A stretch of DNA of 64,000 bases from Agelaius tricolor (Eukaryota; Chordata; Aves; Passeriformes; Icteridae): the NCBI GenBank assembly GCA_023055355.1, contig JALJCS010000001.1, positions 47,435,381 to 47,499,380 of the forward strand. Direction: 5' to 3'. The position numbers were made by a program, and so were the translations under genes. The first letter of the stretch is position 1. Every line of letters begins with the position of its first letter. Positions 1-11,960 of this stretch are shown here, one piece after another. The notes beneath the pieces were generated by a model, which worked only from the letters and a program-made list of their open reading frames with translations, searched no databases and was not told the origin of the DNA.

Positions 1-3000
1 ATTTAGAGAGGTAAAATATATTTCATTCAGCAGAACTCAGTAATTCAACTGGAGTATTTTAAGAATCAGCTTAAGGAACATCTTATTGATACTTCAAGGA
101 AAACCAATGAAATTCCAAAGGATTCATGAAATACAATTATTCATGAAATAAAAGTAAATTAATTCATGAATATTTCTAAGTCAGAGGGAGCAGCCTACAG
201 ACAAACTTACAGGTGAGACAATTTGACTGTGGCACTCAGGAAAATACTGGGCAACACTCAACAACTATAGAGGTGCATACAAAATAACGTGATGCTCAGT
301 ATGTGGTTTGTAAGAACATCCTCCCTCTGAACCCCCACCACCCCACACCCCAAAATTTAAACTAATCCATGTTTCATTTTATATAAGATGATTTTTAAAT
401 AAGAAGGGGGAAATATTAGATACCAGGCTTAAGTAAGTTTCCAATGCTGTTTATGCAACTGTGTTTTGATGTTCAGAAAGTAACACCTTAGGAAGTAACT
501 AGGTATGAAAATAAGAATGGTTAGAAAAGAAGAGTTCAGCACTTGAACAAGACTATCCAGAGCTGCAAACCATCTCCAAAAAGAAGGTTTTAGAAAAAAA
601 AAAAATTATCAGGTTGTCCTAAGATTACTTTTGCTCTTGCTTTCACGTTTTTGGGAGGGGCTAGATCTCCCGAAATCCCTTTTGTATCCATTTTCATGAT
701 ACCACAATATCTCAAACAAGTAGAATCAAATTACTGAAGGAAAGATATGTAACTAGCAAGCTATCAAGAATTAGTCCTTGCCTGGAAGTCTGCCTGGGAC
801 CTTCCTGCAGAGGACTTCACTATATTAGATAATGTTATTTTCAGTATTCACAGGATAATAGATAAAACATGGTCACATAGCATTTGTCACTGATTTGAAA
901 CTCACAGCAAGCCCTTCAAGGATCAGGAATAAAGCTCCAATTTATGAAAACAAAAAATAAAAATCCCAACTCAATCACATTGAATCCAGTGATGAAAAGT
1001 GTGCTACACTATTCAAAGGTAAAAATCCCTTCAAAACATGTAAACACATAATGCAGAAGTAGAAAGTTTTGAAACAAAGTATTTTCAATTAACCATTCAT
1101 GTAATTTACAATCTCCTGGCAAAAAGGTGGGAAAACAATCTAAACTAAATTCTGCATGGTTGCAGGAGAAATTGTCTTGAGGAAAAAAACAATCTTGCCA
1201 CTGTAATCATCAGATGCCATTTGCCTGTGGCAAAAAACTACTGAAGGAAAAAAAAGTCTGATACCATCTCTGGTTGGCAACTTAACTGTTTTTTATTTGA
1301 ATGAAGCCATTTTTCAAATTGAACAAATGTGTTCTTGAAAAATTATTTTCATTAAGTCATTTACCTCTAGTACTATCATGTCATTATTTCTTCTCACTGA
1401 AGTTGCCTCTTATCAGGTTTATTATCAGTAAATACTGATATTTAGTCTCAGAACATTATGTACTTGGAAGCCTCAACTGAAAGAGTAATTTTGCAATTTC
1501 TGGGAAGCAATTGATACAGTTTCCAAATTTTTTAATGTTCTAAATGACACTGAAAATGCTAAAGTACTAAATATAACTTTCAGTTAGAACATACTGAAAC
1601 TCTACAGAAGCATTCAAGGTAATCTCTGAGATAAGCACTTGCTATATCAGTCTTTTGAATAATTTCCAAGATATATAATTTCTCCTTTTTCTATAAAAAG
1701 CCTTCCCATAAAATTGTGCAGAGGATTTTCTTCATCTGTACCCTGTTCTGGATGAGTAGAAGCCTTTCAGAGTTTCATAACTTCACCCAAAAAATGAAGG
1801 TGCCTGAAAGTAGCAAACTTCAGTTCACCCAAGAGTGCCCTGCTAAACTTCAGCAGTTAATGAAGGAATTAATAAAAAAATACTTCTTTCATACCAGAAG
1901 GCAACATGGTGTGGTTCAAGAGGAAAAGCGATAAAAGAGAAAGAAGGAACAGTGTCAAACATTTCCTACCAAGAACACAAATACAGATAAACCAATATCT
2001 TACCCATTCTTTCAATTAATTAAAAATTGCTATCAAACATACAGAAAAAACACATTCCAAAATCCAAGACTTTCTAATTTTAGTAGTTAGAAAAAAAAAA
2101 ATCAAAACACAAGCAAGATTTTCTTCTTCTCTGAACCAAAGATTTTTGGCAACAATCCAAGAAAAAATGCACAAGGATATTTCTATATGTTTTGTGCATT
2201 CATTTTAACACATACGTCATTGTTATTAGTTCTATCAATAGCCCCTTTGTCTTCTGGTAGGTTAAATCCCTGTTTAAATACACAAATCAAGCCTCCAAGG
2301 CCTTGAACACTAATTTTTTGGCTCCATACTTTTGAAAACAAAACAGAATGCATCATAGTCATAGGTCAGATGAACAACGTTTGCTGGCCATTTGCAAATT
2401 CCCATACCTCACAAAGAGCATTCAAGAGGCTTGATGATCAAAAAGCCACTTATATTTCCATGGATCATGGTGGATTTTGCTAAGTTACATTACATGTTAA
2501 AATCCATACAATTCAAAGCCCACAGATGACTAAAAATGTGAAGCTGATTTTCTTTTACTGTATACACTTTGAATTTTGTCTAATAACTTAGAACTTTGAG
2601 TAATACACCTTCATGTTTCCCAAATAATGTAGAGTAGGAAACTCACAAAAAGCCCCAAGCAAAACAAAATGTGAGTAGCGGAGAATTCAAATATTACATA
2701 TGCAATATATTCATTTACTGTTAATGCACACAACCTCTCATCCAAATCAATCTAAAAGCAAGACATATATCAAAATCCTTTCAGGGCAGTGGTGCAGTAA
2801 CAGACTGAAAATTGGTGAGAGAAAAACACATCAAAATTAAAATATGTTAAAGGACAGAAAAATCCTTTATCACCTAAACAGCTCTTAAAGGGCCAAGAAA
2901 ACTAAAAAAAACCACATGTCCACAAAGCTATAGCAGTCTCTAACACAGAGCTTGTTGAATTCCCAGTATTTCAGGTGCTGAATCCCTCAGGCACATAAGG

Positions 3001-4730
3001 TATGACAGGATCCCATATAATTCTTTAAAATACTGTTTTAAGGAGATACAAGTTTAAGGAAGCTTTTCAAATTTGGTCCACATCTTACTTCTGTCTAATG
3101 TTACGTCGTTTCTGTCATGCCCCTGTTGCTTCACAAAATCATAGCCACACAAAACCATAGATTAAGGTATGAGTTATCACTGCTGAATAAGGCAGTCTCA
3201 GTAGGTATGCTGATACAATTTGTGTTAGCAATGCTAGGTTTCAAAGCAACAAAGCATAATAGCCAGCTAAATAACAGTTCCACAAATAAAATTTTGCAAA
3301 AAATTAACTATACCAGCATTTATTAGTAACTGAAAACCCATCATTTTACTAAGCATTAAATTTTTCCCTTCATGTCAACATTTCACCCATACCTTAAATT
3401 TTCAGCAAATATTTTAGTTGAAAAAAGTATCATTGAAGGTCTATTCATGATTTATATTATTTTAATTTGTCATTCAGGCTAACTATTCACAACTGAGTCT
3501 AAACAAGGAGCAAATAATCAAATACTTAGAAACACACTAAAACCCATATCTTTCAAAAAACCATCAACTGCAGGTTCTACAGACATAATGTTAAAAGCTC
3601 AATAGGTATTCAATGTTGTTTGACATTGATGAGGTAAATTTAGAGACTTGCTCTCTAATTACTATAAACACTGAAAGGGCTAGCATCTGGGGATAAAAAG
3701 GATTGATTATACTTTAACAAAATATGCTAACGCCATAGGAAAATGCAAACAGGAAGTATGGCTACACTTTAACTATCATGTTCTATGCCAATCACTGCAT
3801 TAACTTGCAACTATTCCATAAAAGATTTGTTTTACTGCATTCAGTAAGAGCATTCTGAAAAGAGAAGGCACAAATTTGGAGGCAGCACTAGTGATTTAAA
3901 GTCTACACCCCAAGTGAGCAAACTACCCCTTCTCCATTCATGGCTTATGGATTCTTAGCACAACAGGTTTGTTTGGTTTGCTTTGGGTTTTTTTCTCAGC
4001 TTTTTTAAAGGACAAAGAATTCCAAATTTGTTCTTTTTAAATTCAAATTTACTTTACCAAGGGTTAAACTTGATCTCAATATCACCATTAAAGCCAAAGC
4101 AAAGTATTCTGGGCTCATATTCCTTGGTCATTAATGTGCTATCACAAAATATAACAGGATTGCAGCGCACAGGAAAATTGTCAGATGCGTACCCAGCCTA
4201 CAGTTGCTGGGATAAGTAACCTCCAGGATGCAACTGTCAGAGGATTTCCAAAGGGAAAAAATAGCATGCTCTTCTGTCACACACAGCAGAAAAGTGCAGA
4301 TTCTGGCTGAGGTTTACAGGCACTGTCACAATCCAAGCAACCAGGAGTTTTGATTCTGAACAGTGTACAGCAGATAAGTAAAAATATAAAACCTATGAAG
4401 AATGAAGGAAGAAGAGAGTGGCAGGACAAATCTAGACAAAGCAAAAGGAATGCACAATTTAAGCAAATATTAAATAAGATTCAATTCTTTTGAATGAGAT
4501 CAGTATTCACAATGGAGTCAGTGGGAGCAGAGTATTTATAATACCAGTTGTACCTGAACTTCAGTTACATGGACTAAGAGTAATGTCAGCTTCAGATCAC
4601 AGTCTCCATACTAGGCAGGAGCACATGATAACCTGCAGAAACTTCTAGAGAAATTTCCTCAATAAGTTCCTCTGGAAACCATGTAAAATAATGTGCACTT
4701 CTTAAACTGATAGAGTCCTGTATCAGTTAA
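1..4730. other. Intron 2 sequence, nothing recognised
   Basis: AT-rich single-copy-looking DNA with short A-runs (A12 at 594-605, A11 at 2091-2101). The open frames (72, 69 and 78 codons) have no family resemblance and no splice context. I see no exon, RNA gene or clear mobile element. Confidence 0.6.
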
Positions 4731-5792
4731 TGTACTGGCTTTGCATAGCCAAGCTTTGGTAGCAGGAGGGCTTCAGGGATGGCTTCTGTGAGGAGCTGTC
4801 AGAAGGATCTTCAATGTCCAGCAGAGCCAGCTCCTGGTAGCCCCAAAGAGGGACATGCCACTGGCCAAGGCTGGGCCAATTAGAAATGGTGTGCTAATTA
4901 ACACTGCTGTGCTAACATATTTAAGAGGAAGAAGAGAAAAAAAGTTATTGCACAGTTCTGATTGTGGCCAGAGAAGAGCAGAGGGAGAACATGTGAGAAC
5001 AAATCTGCAGACACCAAGGTCAGTGCCAAAGAAGGGGTAGGAGGTGCTCCAGGAGCTGGAGGCTGAGATTTCTCTGCAGCCTGTGGTGACCATGGTGAAG
5101 CAGCTGTGCCCCGTAGCCCCTGGAGGTCCACAGGGATGCACCTGCAGCCTGTGGAGGAGCCCCACACCAAAGCAGGTGGATCCCTGGAGGAGGCTGTGAT
5201 CTGGTGGGAGGCCCAGTGGAGAGAGGGGGCCCTTGCTTCCAGGCTGGAGCACCCTGTCCTTGGAGGACTGGCCCCTGGAAGAGTGACCCACACCACAGCA
5301 GTTTGAGGGGGACTGATGCCCATGGGATGGAGTCAGGTTGCAGGAGTTGAGATGCTCATGAGATAAAGCCACATTGGAAAAGTTCTCAGCAAACTGTCTC
5401 CTGCAGGAGGCACCCCACAGTGCAGCAGGTGTCTTCTGCTGTATGGACTTCTCTCCCTGAGCAGCAGCAGAAAGCACAGGTAATGATCTGATCATAATCG
5501 CCATGCCCTTGCACCACTGGGGGAGGAGACAGAGCTGGGATGGAGGGACCAGGGTGGGGGAAGGTGTTTTTTAAGGTCTCATTTTCCTGCTCTGATTTTG
5601 TTAGCAATAAATCCCACTATTATCTCTACTTTCAGCCTGCTTTTCCCACGATGGTATTTGATGAGCAGTCTCTCCCGGCCCTTATGTAAACTCATGAACA
5701 CTCCATTATATTTTCTCTCCCCTGCCCAGCTGTGGAGGGGAGTGAGCAGCTTTGATGGGTACCTGGCATCCAGCCAGCATCAAGCCCCTACA
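4731..5792 (+). mobile_element. Avian ERVL-type solo LTR (about 1.06 kb), antisense to RGS7
   Basis: Recognised by family resemblance: the long avian ERVL LTR with a 5' part like TTTGCATAGCCAAGCTTTGG, a middle rich in repeated GCAGCCTGTGG/GGAGCAG motifs, and a 3' part running from AATAAA through TATTTTCTCTCCCCTGCCCAGC to ACCTGGCATCCAGCCAGC. CCAAT is at 4876-4880, a TATA-like TATTTAA at 4918-4924, and a polyadenylation signal AATAAA at 5606-5611. It ends in CTACA (5792). No retroviral gag or pol coding flanks it, so it is a solo LTR. No target-site duplication is evident, which suggests age or inexact edges. The 243-codon minus-strand open frame inside it (4773-5504) is a chance antisense frame. 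Confidence 0.85.
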
Positions 5793-7489
5793 GCCAATTA
5801 TAAAATTTCTCAGTAAACTTAAGGAAGAAGGGGAAAAAAAAATCCCAAAAGTCGTGCAACATTCAAGGGTGAGTATATTGAAACCACAACTGATTTGCCA
5901 TCATTATACCACAATTTCAAAAAAATATTAAGTAGTTTCTGAAAGAAATGGTTTGGTTTTAAATCAGATGCTTACTCTAAAGGGAGGGGGGGAAAAGGAA
6001 ATAAATAAAAGAAAACCTGCAGAATCCATTGCAATTTAAAATACCCAGAAGCTGTAAACAGTATGAAAAACCACTGAGATTACCTCATATTAAATGCACA
6101 GAAGTGTCTAAAATTCTGGCTGCATTCCACTTTCTTGAATTCTGTTCCATATTTTTGAATGTCACAGTCCATCTAGCCTGCCAATTAGTCCTCAGGACAA
6201 AACGTTTGCTACGCAACTGTGACAAACAGGGCTTGCTTAAGGTAAGACGTCTCAGCAGGCAAAAACATTAATTAGCAAATCTTCCCCCCACCCCCCCCCC
6301 CCATTAAAGTTGCCAAAAGCAAGAGAAGGCATCTGCTTATACTTATTAAAAATAATATCTCCTGCCAGTGATTGAAATACAAGTTTAAATTGCAAATAAT
6401 AGAAAAATTGAGAAACTGCCCTATAAGCAGATGATAACATGAAGAGTAGATGAGATTTGCAAAAACTTGATTGTAACTAGCACTGGTTTAATGCAAATAG
6501 TGTTCTGCAATATAGCTCTTTATGCATTTCAAGATGCTAGATGTTTTCTTACACAAAGAAAGAGCAGAAAACCTTCTCAATCTTACTCCTTATTACATAT
6601 TTTGCTATTGGATTCTCCCAGAATATCCCACCCAGATATTGGCAATAATAAGAACAACCTGAAGAGCGATAAAGGTTTTTTAAAAAGGCATTTTTCCCCC
6701 TTATAAATTGGGATGCAGGCATAAAGGATTGGGGTTTTTTTAGGGGAGAGTGCATCCAATGGACATTTGGCAAAAATGCACAATGCTTATTTTTTCCTGC
6801 TTTGTTATGTAAGAACCCAAACCCTCTTGTAATTTGTTCTGGGACGCCTGATTCCAGGCCCACTGCAGTTCACAGGAACCTAGCCAGCTGATGTCATTAA
6901 GCTCTGATTCAGCTGCATCCTGAAAAACTGCTTGGAAAATAACATTAATTGGATTCATATTGCAATTTGTATCAAACTAGGCATATTTTGGAAGCAGTAG
7001 CTTGAATTCCTATTTGTAAGAGAGTAAAAACTGGGTGAAATATTGTGGTTTCATCTTATGGAGTGCACAAGCAACAAGCTTCCTGGTAAGAAATAATAAG
7101 GATAGCAACTGAAAAACCTTTTTTAATTTTCTCCACTCTCTCCTCATCCTGTTGAGAAGAGCAGAAACCTCGACAGAATTCAGATTGCTGACAAATCATG
7201 GATTTCTGCCTGATGTTCTGCTTTGCTCTGCATTCTCTTCCTAATGACTACTAGCATTTTATTTCCTTCTTTAACCACTATTTAGCATAAAGTTGATGTT
7301 TCCATGACTGTATCTGTAAGGATGGATTGGTGTTTGTCGTTGTTAGACATTAACTCATTGTGTAGCAAGGACCAACTTGGAAATCATCATGTAATATATG
7401 AATTGATGGAAGTAAAAAGATCCTGATATTTATCTACCTGAATTTTACCTGCCCTTTCTTTAACCAGTCAGACAATGTTTTAACATACC
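5793..7489. other. Intron 2 sequence between ERVL LTR and L3/CR1 fossil
   Basis: Apart from the C-rich tract at 6284-6302 I recognise nothing. Open frames on both strands (up to 104 codons at 6549-6863 minus) overlap one another and show no domain. Confidence 0.55.
6284..6302. repeat. C-rich homopolymer tract
   Basis: Six C, one A, then twelve C. In the RGS7 transcript sense it reads as G12 A G6, able to form G-rich structure; the C strand could form an i-motif. Confidence 0.9.
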
Positions 7490-8200
7490 TCTGCCATTCC
7501 TCACAGTTAGCCATAGCCCTGTTCCCACAATAAATTGTCATTACACTGTCCCCTTTTCCAAGTCATTTAAAAATATGCTGAATAGTTCAGAATGCAGACC
7601 AAACCCCTGCAAGTCTTCTCTCCCTCTTCCCATCACCAAACCAAATAATTTATTACTATTTTCATTTTTTGGCTTTCCACTGATTTTTTTGTCAAAGGAA
7701 AGATGTTCCCACTTGGGTCTTGACTGCCTTGTTTCCATAAATTCATCTGGTTTATGAAACCAGATTTTGTTACTATGTATGGGATGTCCAGTACAGCACA
7801 TCATTCACGTCACCCTCATCAACAATGAGCCAAATCCTTCAGAAAACTCCAGAACAATGGTTATGCCAGGCCACCTTTCACAAAAGCCATGCCAACACTT
7901 TCCAAGGGTATCTACTGTACCTATATCATGTTTATCCACTAGTTCACAAAGTCTGTTTTAAGTCATTTGTACTATATTACACAGAAAACAGAGACTTATG
8001 GGGCTTGCAGTTCTTTAGATTTCACATTAAGTCCTTTCTAAACACTGGCACTGTGTTACCCATCCTGTAATCCTAGGCATCAAGAAAATTTTAAATGAGA
8101 AACTGCACATCACCAGTAATAATATACCTATTAACTACTTGAATTCCTGCAGCACTCCAGGACAAATACCATCTCTTCCAAGTAGTTTGTTATCAAGGCA
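7490..8200 (-). mobile_element. Ancient L3/CR1-like LINE fragment (reverse transcriptase region)
   Basis: Minus-strand reading gives scattered reverse transcriptase blocks: a GMAFVKG-like segment (about 7875-7895), VDEGDVNDVLY (about 7795-7830), and LFSIFLNDLEKGT (about 7545-7585), matching the KG..., VDVIYLDFQKAFD and LFNIFINDLE motifs of CR1/L3-clade elements in the right order. Several stops and frameshifts interrupt them, so it is an inactive fossil. The edges are approximate. The short open frame at 7541-7804 (minus) is a remnant of this RT, not a gene. Confidence 0.65.
7745..7765. repeat. Perfect 9-bp hairpin (ATCTGGTTT ATG AAACCAGAT)
   Basis: Arms 7745-7753 and 7757-7765 with a 3-nt loop, inside the L3/CR1-like fragment. 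Confidence 0.9.
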
Positions 8201-11200
8201 GTAGGTGCTCTCCAGACATACTGAAAGACTCCTCCTGTTCCATATTTTGAAGCAGTATAACTGCCAGATACAGTTAAACATTTCAAATAAGCAATTCAAT
8301 AAACTGAATTAATCAAATTCAAAAAAATATTATTATTTTTATTTCCTGACTATGACAACACCAGCATAAATTACCCAACTGACTTGTGATGCCAGAAACC
8401 TCACTGAAACATTGGGTATAGGCAAAATTTATGGAGAACTCAATGTTCCATTTAATCAAGTAAATATAAGAGTAATGAGGTCCACTGAGCTACAGAAATG
8501 CACAAACTTACACTTGCATTATTTCATTAAAAATACACAGAATCTAAATGTGCTGCTTACAGCAAATACCTAGAATTTGGCATTCTTCTACAAAATAGAA
8601 TCCTCCTGAAACAAGTAAGCACAGAAAAATAAAGAGCAAATGTTAGGTAACAGTAACCCATATTTGCATGTTTAAAATTCTCAGATGATCTCATAATATT
8701 ATTTTGGCCTTTTATATAACAGCAGCAAAACAAAAAATAAGACATTGCTTGGAGACTTTCCTTGTTAGCTTTTCTCCACCCACAAATACATAGAAATGAG
8801 CCCAGGGATTTTGACTGCTGGTGTGCATGGGTAGAAAAAATTCTAGGACAGATGCTAGATCCAAGCCATTTTGCTCCATAAAAATATAAGCCCCACTGAA
8901 AAACAAAATCCACATATCTCCATTACGTGAATAGCCACTTTTATTAATTTACCATTATGAAAGACACAGGTTTTCTTACTGTTCTGCTAGTTGAACAGCC
9001 ATAAGACAATGCTCTTGCTTCAAGGTCCATGTTTGTTATTCTGAAACTATTATCTAAAGTTAATATAGGGTGCTTTCAGAAAACTTCTTGAAACATCAAA
9101 ATTGTAGCTGTTTTTTAAGACATAAAAATCATATTAGATATGCAATAACATGTATTATTGAAGTGATATAAATGAATAATCATAGAAATTAACTTTTTTT
9201 CCCCTGTAATTTCCTAGTTCTTTCCATTTTTTTTTTAAATTCAGATTTCTGAGCTTCTCCATGTGTATGAATTTGCTTCCTTACATTTGATATTTAAAAA
9301 ACATGTATGTTACTCACATACTACTGTTTTATTAGGGGGAGTTTTACAAAAGAGGTAGTTGGGCATGAAACTGATATTCATGAGTCTTTATTCCAGTCTT
9401 TTTTGTCTGAAAATCCAAATCTCAATACCAATTTTTGGGTTTGTTTTTTTTTTTTTTTTTGTGAAGAAGTTCTGGTACAATTCCAGGAATAGTATTCTAT
9501 GTTTTAACTATGAATTTCAAATTGTACCTGGCATCCCAAAATAAGCATTAATTTAAAAGGGTACTCTCTAACACCTATTATCTCCTGCAGAACAATGATG
9601 ACAGAGGAGGAGATCTTCTCTTGCCAGAAGACTTTCTCCAAGACATTGTTCAAAATTCTCAGCACAAAAGACTGCAGGTGAAATGAAGAAATCCATAGAT
9701 GTAGGGCACATACAGCAAGCAGACTGTTCATGCCATGAGATATTCAAAAATGAGATTTCTGGGTTGTGGAAAAGTGTGCCAGGTGTGTCTAACAGAGGAC
9801 ACCAGCACCCACAGTTTGCCAGATACAGGAAAGAAAGTTATGCCAGAGTTTCTGTCACAGAGTTGGCAGTCTAGAAGTCCCAGGAGCCTCAGCTTGCAAT
9901 CAGGCATGCTTGGGAAGTCTAGTAAGGATTTTGGCACCCTACTGCAGAGCTGCGACTCAGAACCTCAGGAACCCTTGGCTGCTATCTTGATAATGTCACT
10001 GAGCAACTGTAGCACACAGGGAGAATGCTAAAATTTAGAAACACTACATTTCAGTGTTTCTAGGAAAGAGAAAAGAAGACTATCTGGTTAGAAATTGATT
10101 AAAAATTTTATTAGCTTTGAAATACCAAAGCCCATGCAAAATAATGAAAACCAGACCTTATGCATGAAAACCCCTACAACCTGAACTCACCAACCTATTC
10201 AGCAATAAGAAACTTTCCTTTTCACACAGGCACAAAAATTAAACGTTCCACTCAGAAGCTGACAACCCTGGTTAGATACAAATTGGGCCTGGAAGACCTG
10301 TAACTTGAACTCATTGAACTGCTCCTGTTGAGTAGTAGAAATATGCTGCAAGTAATAGAGCTCAGGTCCAGGTTTTAGTACCATACTAGGCAATTTGGAC
10401 CAAGAATAGTGGGAGGAGGGAGCCGTAACAAAGAAACCAGTAACAATACTTACAAGACAATTTTTAGAAAACACATACTAGACTTCATATTTTAAAGACA
10501 CATTTCAAATATTTATAAACATTATCCCTTTAGATGTCTGCTCTATGCATTCATTGCTGTTTTGAAAGTCCTTTCCATCACTCCCTTCATTTCATTTTCA
10601 GCCAGAAACTCAGAATCCCAGTTAATTTTGCCTTATACTTGCATTAGGCTTTAATTTTTGAAATTATCTCATCCTATGTCTTCCAATATATCAGACAATC
10701 ATTCACATATCAGAAGACAGAAGCAAAAGGAGCCACTGTCTTTTCATTTTCCCCTCAAAAGGCTGCCACGAGATCCAAAATAGTTACAATCAATTGAGCA
10801 ATTGTGCATTAAGATGAGAGTACAGTAAGGGAAAATGACACATACTAAACATACATTTTAAATATCACCTCCAAGTTGCTTTCTAACTCTCCTAAAATAA
10901 GCCATGCTGGTTTTGTAGTGAAGACAGAGCTCTGAAACACTCTTGGTAGCCTTGTTTGAACTCTTATTTTTATTCTTCAGCTCCCTTTCTTTCTTGCAAA
11001 ATGCATTATCCTGCCAGAACAAATGGCAAGTAAACACTGGTTTTTTACTGTCACCTCCACCTAGGCAGAGGAACAGCCATTTTATATCCTAATTACTTCA
11101 GCATGATTTAAAACAGTACAAAGTAGTGGAAGCATTTTTACACATCTGAGAGAAACTTCTCATGAAAGAAGATTAATAGCTGGAAGAAGTTAATGTGTAG

Positions 11201-11734
11201 AAGAAAAACTACACCTGCTCTCCACCAAAGCACCTTCACAACAGAAGGCTTTTTGCCTTCCTCCTATTCTTCCAATACGATATATTTGAAAGACAGGTGA
11301 ACCTTTTACAGAAAATAAACAACCTCAAAACACACAGCTAAAAACCACCACAAATTGTGGCCTTCCCAGCCATCCATGAAAAGCCACCAACAGCTCCCAG
11401 AAACGTTCACTTGCAGAGAGGCAGAGCTCAGAGAGCCATTCCTGGGTGACTAAGCTACACGAGGGAGCAAGAGGAGGACACAGCTATTACTCAGTGTAAG
11501 GAGTGAGAAAATAAAGCTTTACACTTCAGAAAAATACCTCAATTGCTCAGCAAAAGTGTTTGTAACTACAAAACTGTCTAAGCCTACCTAAGTTTTATAT
11601 GCATCAATTCACAGTGTTTAAGTCTGATGGAAAATTTTGAACTCTAGCTAACTGCTACTCAAGCAACTATAGAACACACTGAGCCTCCAGTAAAGCAATT
11701 ACAAAATAACTGACAGTACATTTTGGAAAAATAG
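8201..11734. other. Intron 2 sequence, nothing recognised
   Basis: Contains the T17 tract. Overlapping frames at 8557-8913 (minus) and 9683-10031 (both strands) are unconvincing: no domains, alternative frames equally open. The more GC-balanced 9590-10020 stretch could be an old repeat that I cannot name. Confidence 0.5.
9444..9460. repeat. T17 homopolymer
   Basis: One of only three T-runs of 12 or more that I count on the plus strand (others at 20100-20111 and 25573-25586). Confidence 0.9.
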
Positions 11735-11960
11735 AGCAGCTCAGCTTAGAAGGGGCTTCAAGAAATCCTCCGGGCCAAACTTTCATAGGAAAGGGGACCT
11801 TAAAATGAGATTATTCATCACCCTGTCCAGTCACATCTTAAAAATCTCTAGGCACAGGGACTCTACCATGTTCTTGGGAGATGATTCCAGTGAAAGTTTG
11901 TTCTCACCGTAAAAGTTTATTTCTTATATCAGGATGAAAATTGTCTTTGAAAAGACAATT
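11735..11960 (-). mobile_element. Old CR1 3'-end fragment
   Basis: The plus-strand text runs from CAGCTCAGCTTAGAAGGGGC through CACCCTGTCCAGTCACATCTT to the GTTTTTCCTTATATC-like block (here GTTTATTTCTTATATC). This is the order seen in the reverse complement of avian CR1 3' ends, so the element lies on the minus strand. It is heavily diverged. Confidence 0.6.

Noticed and set aside
4773..5504. 243-codon open frame on the minus strand
   Set aside because: It lies antisense inside an ERVL-type LTR, has no domain, and overlaps open frames on both strands; a by-product of GC-richer LTR sequence.
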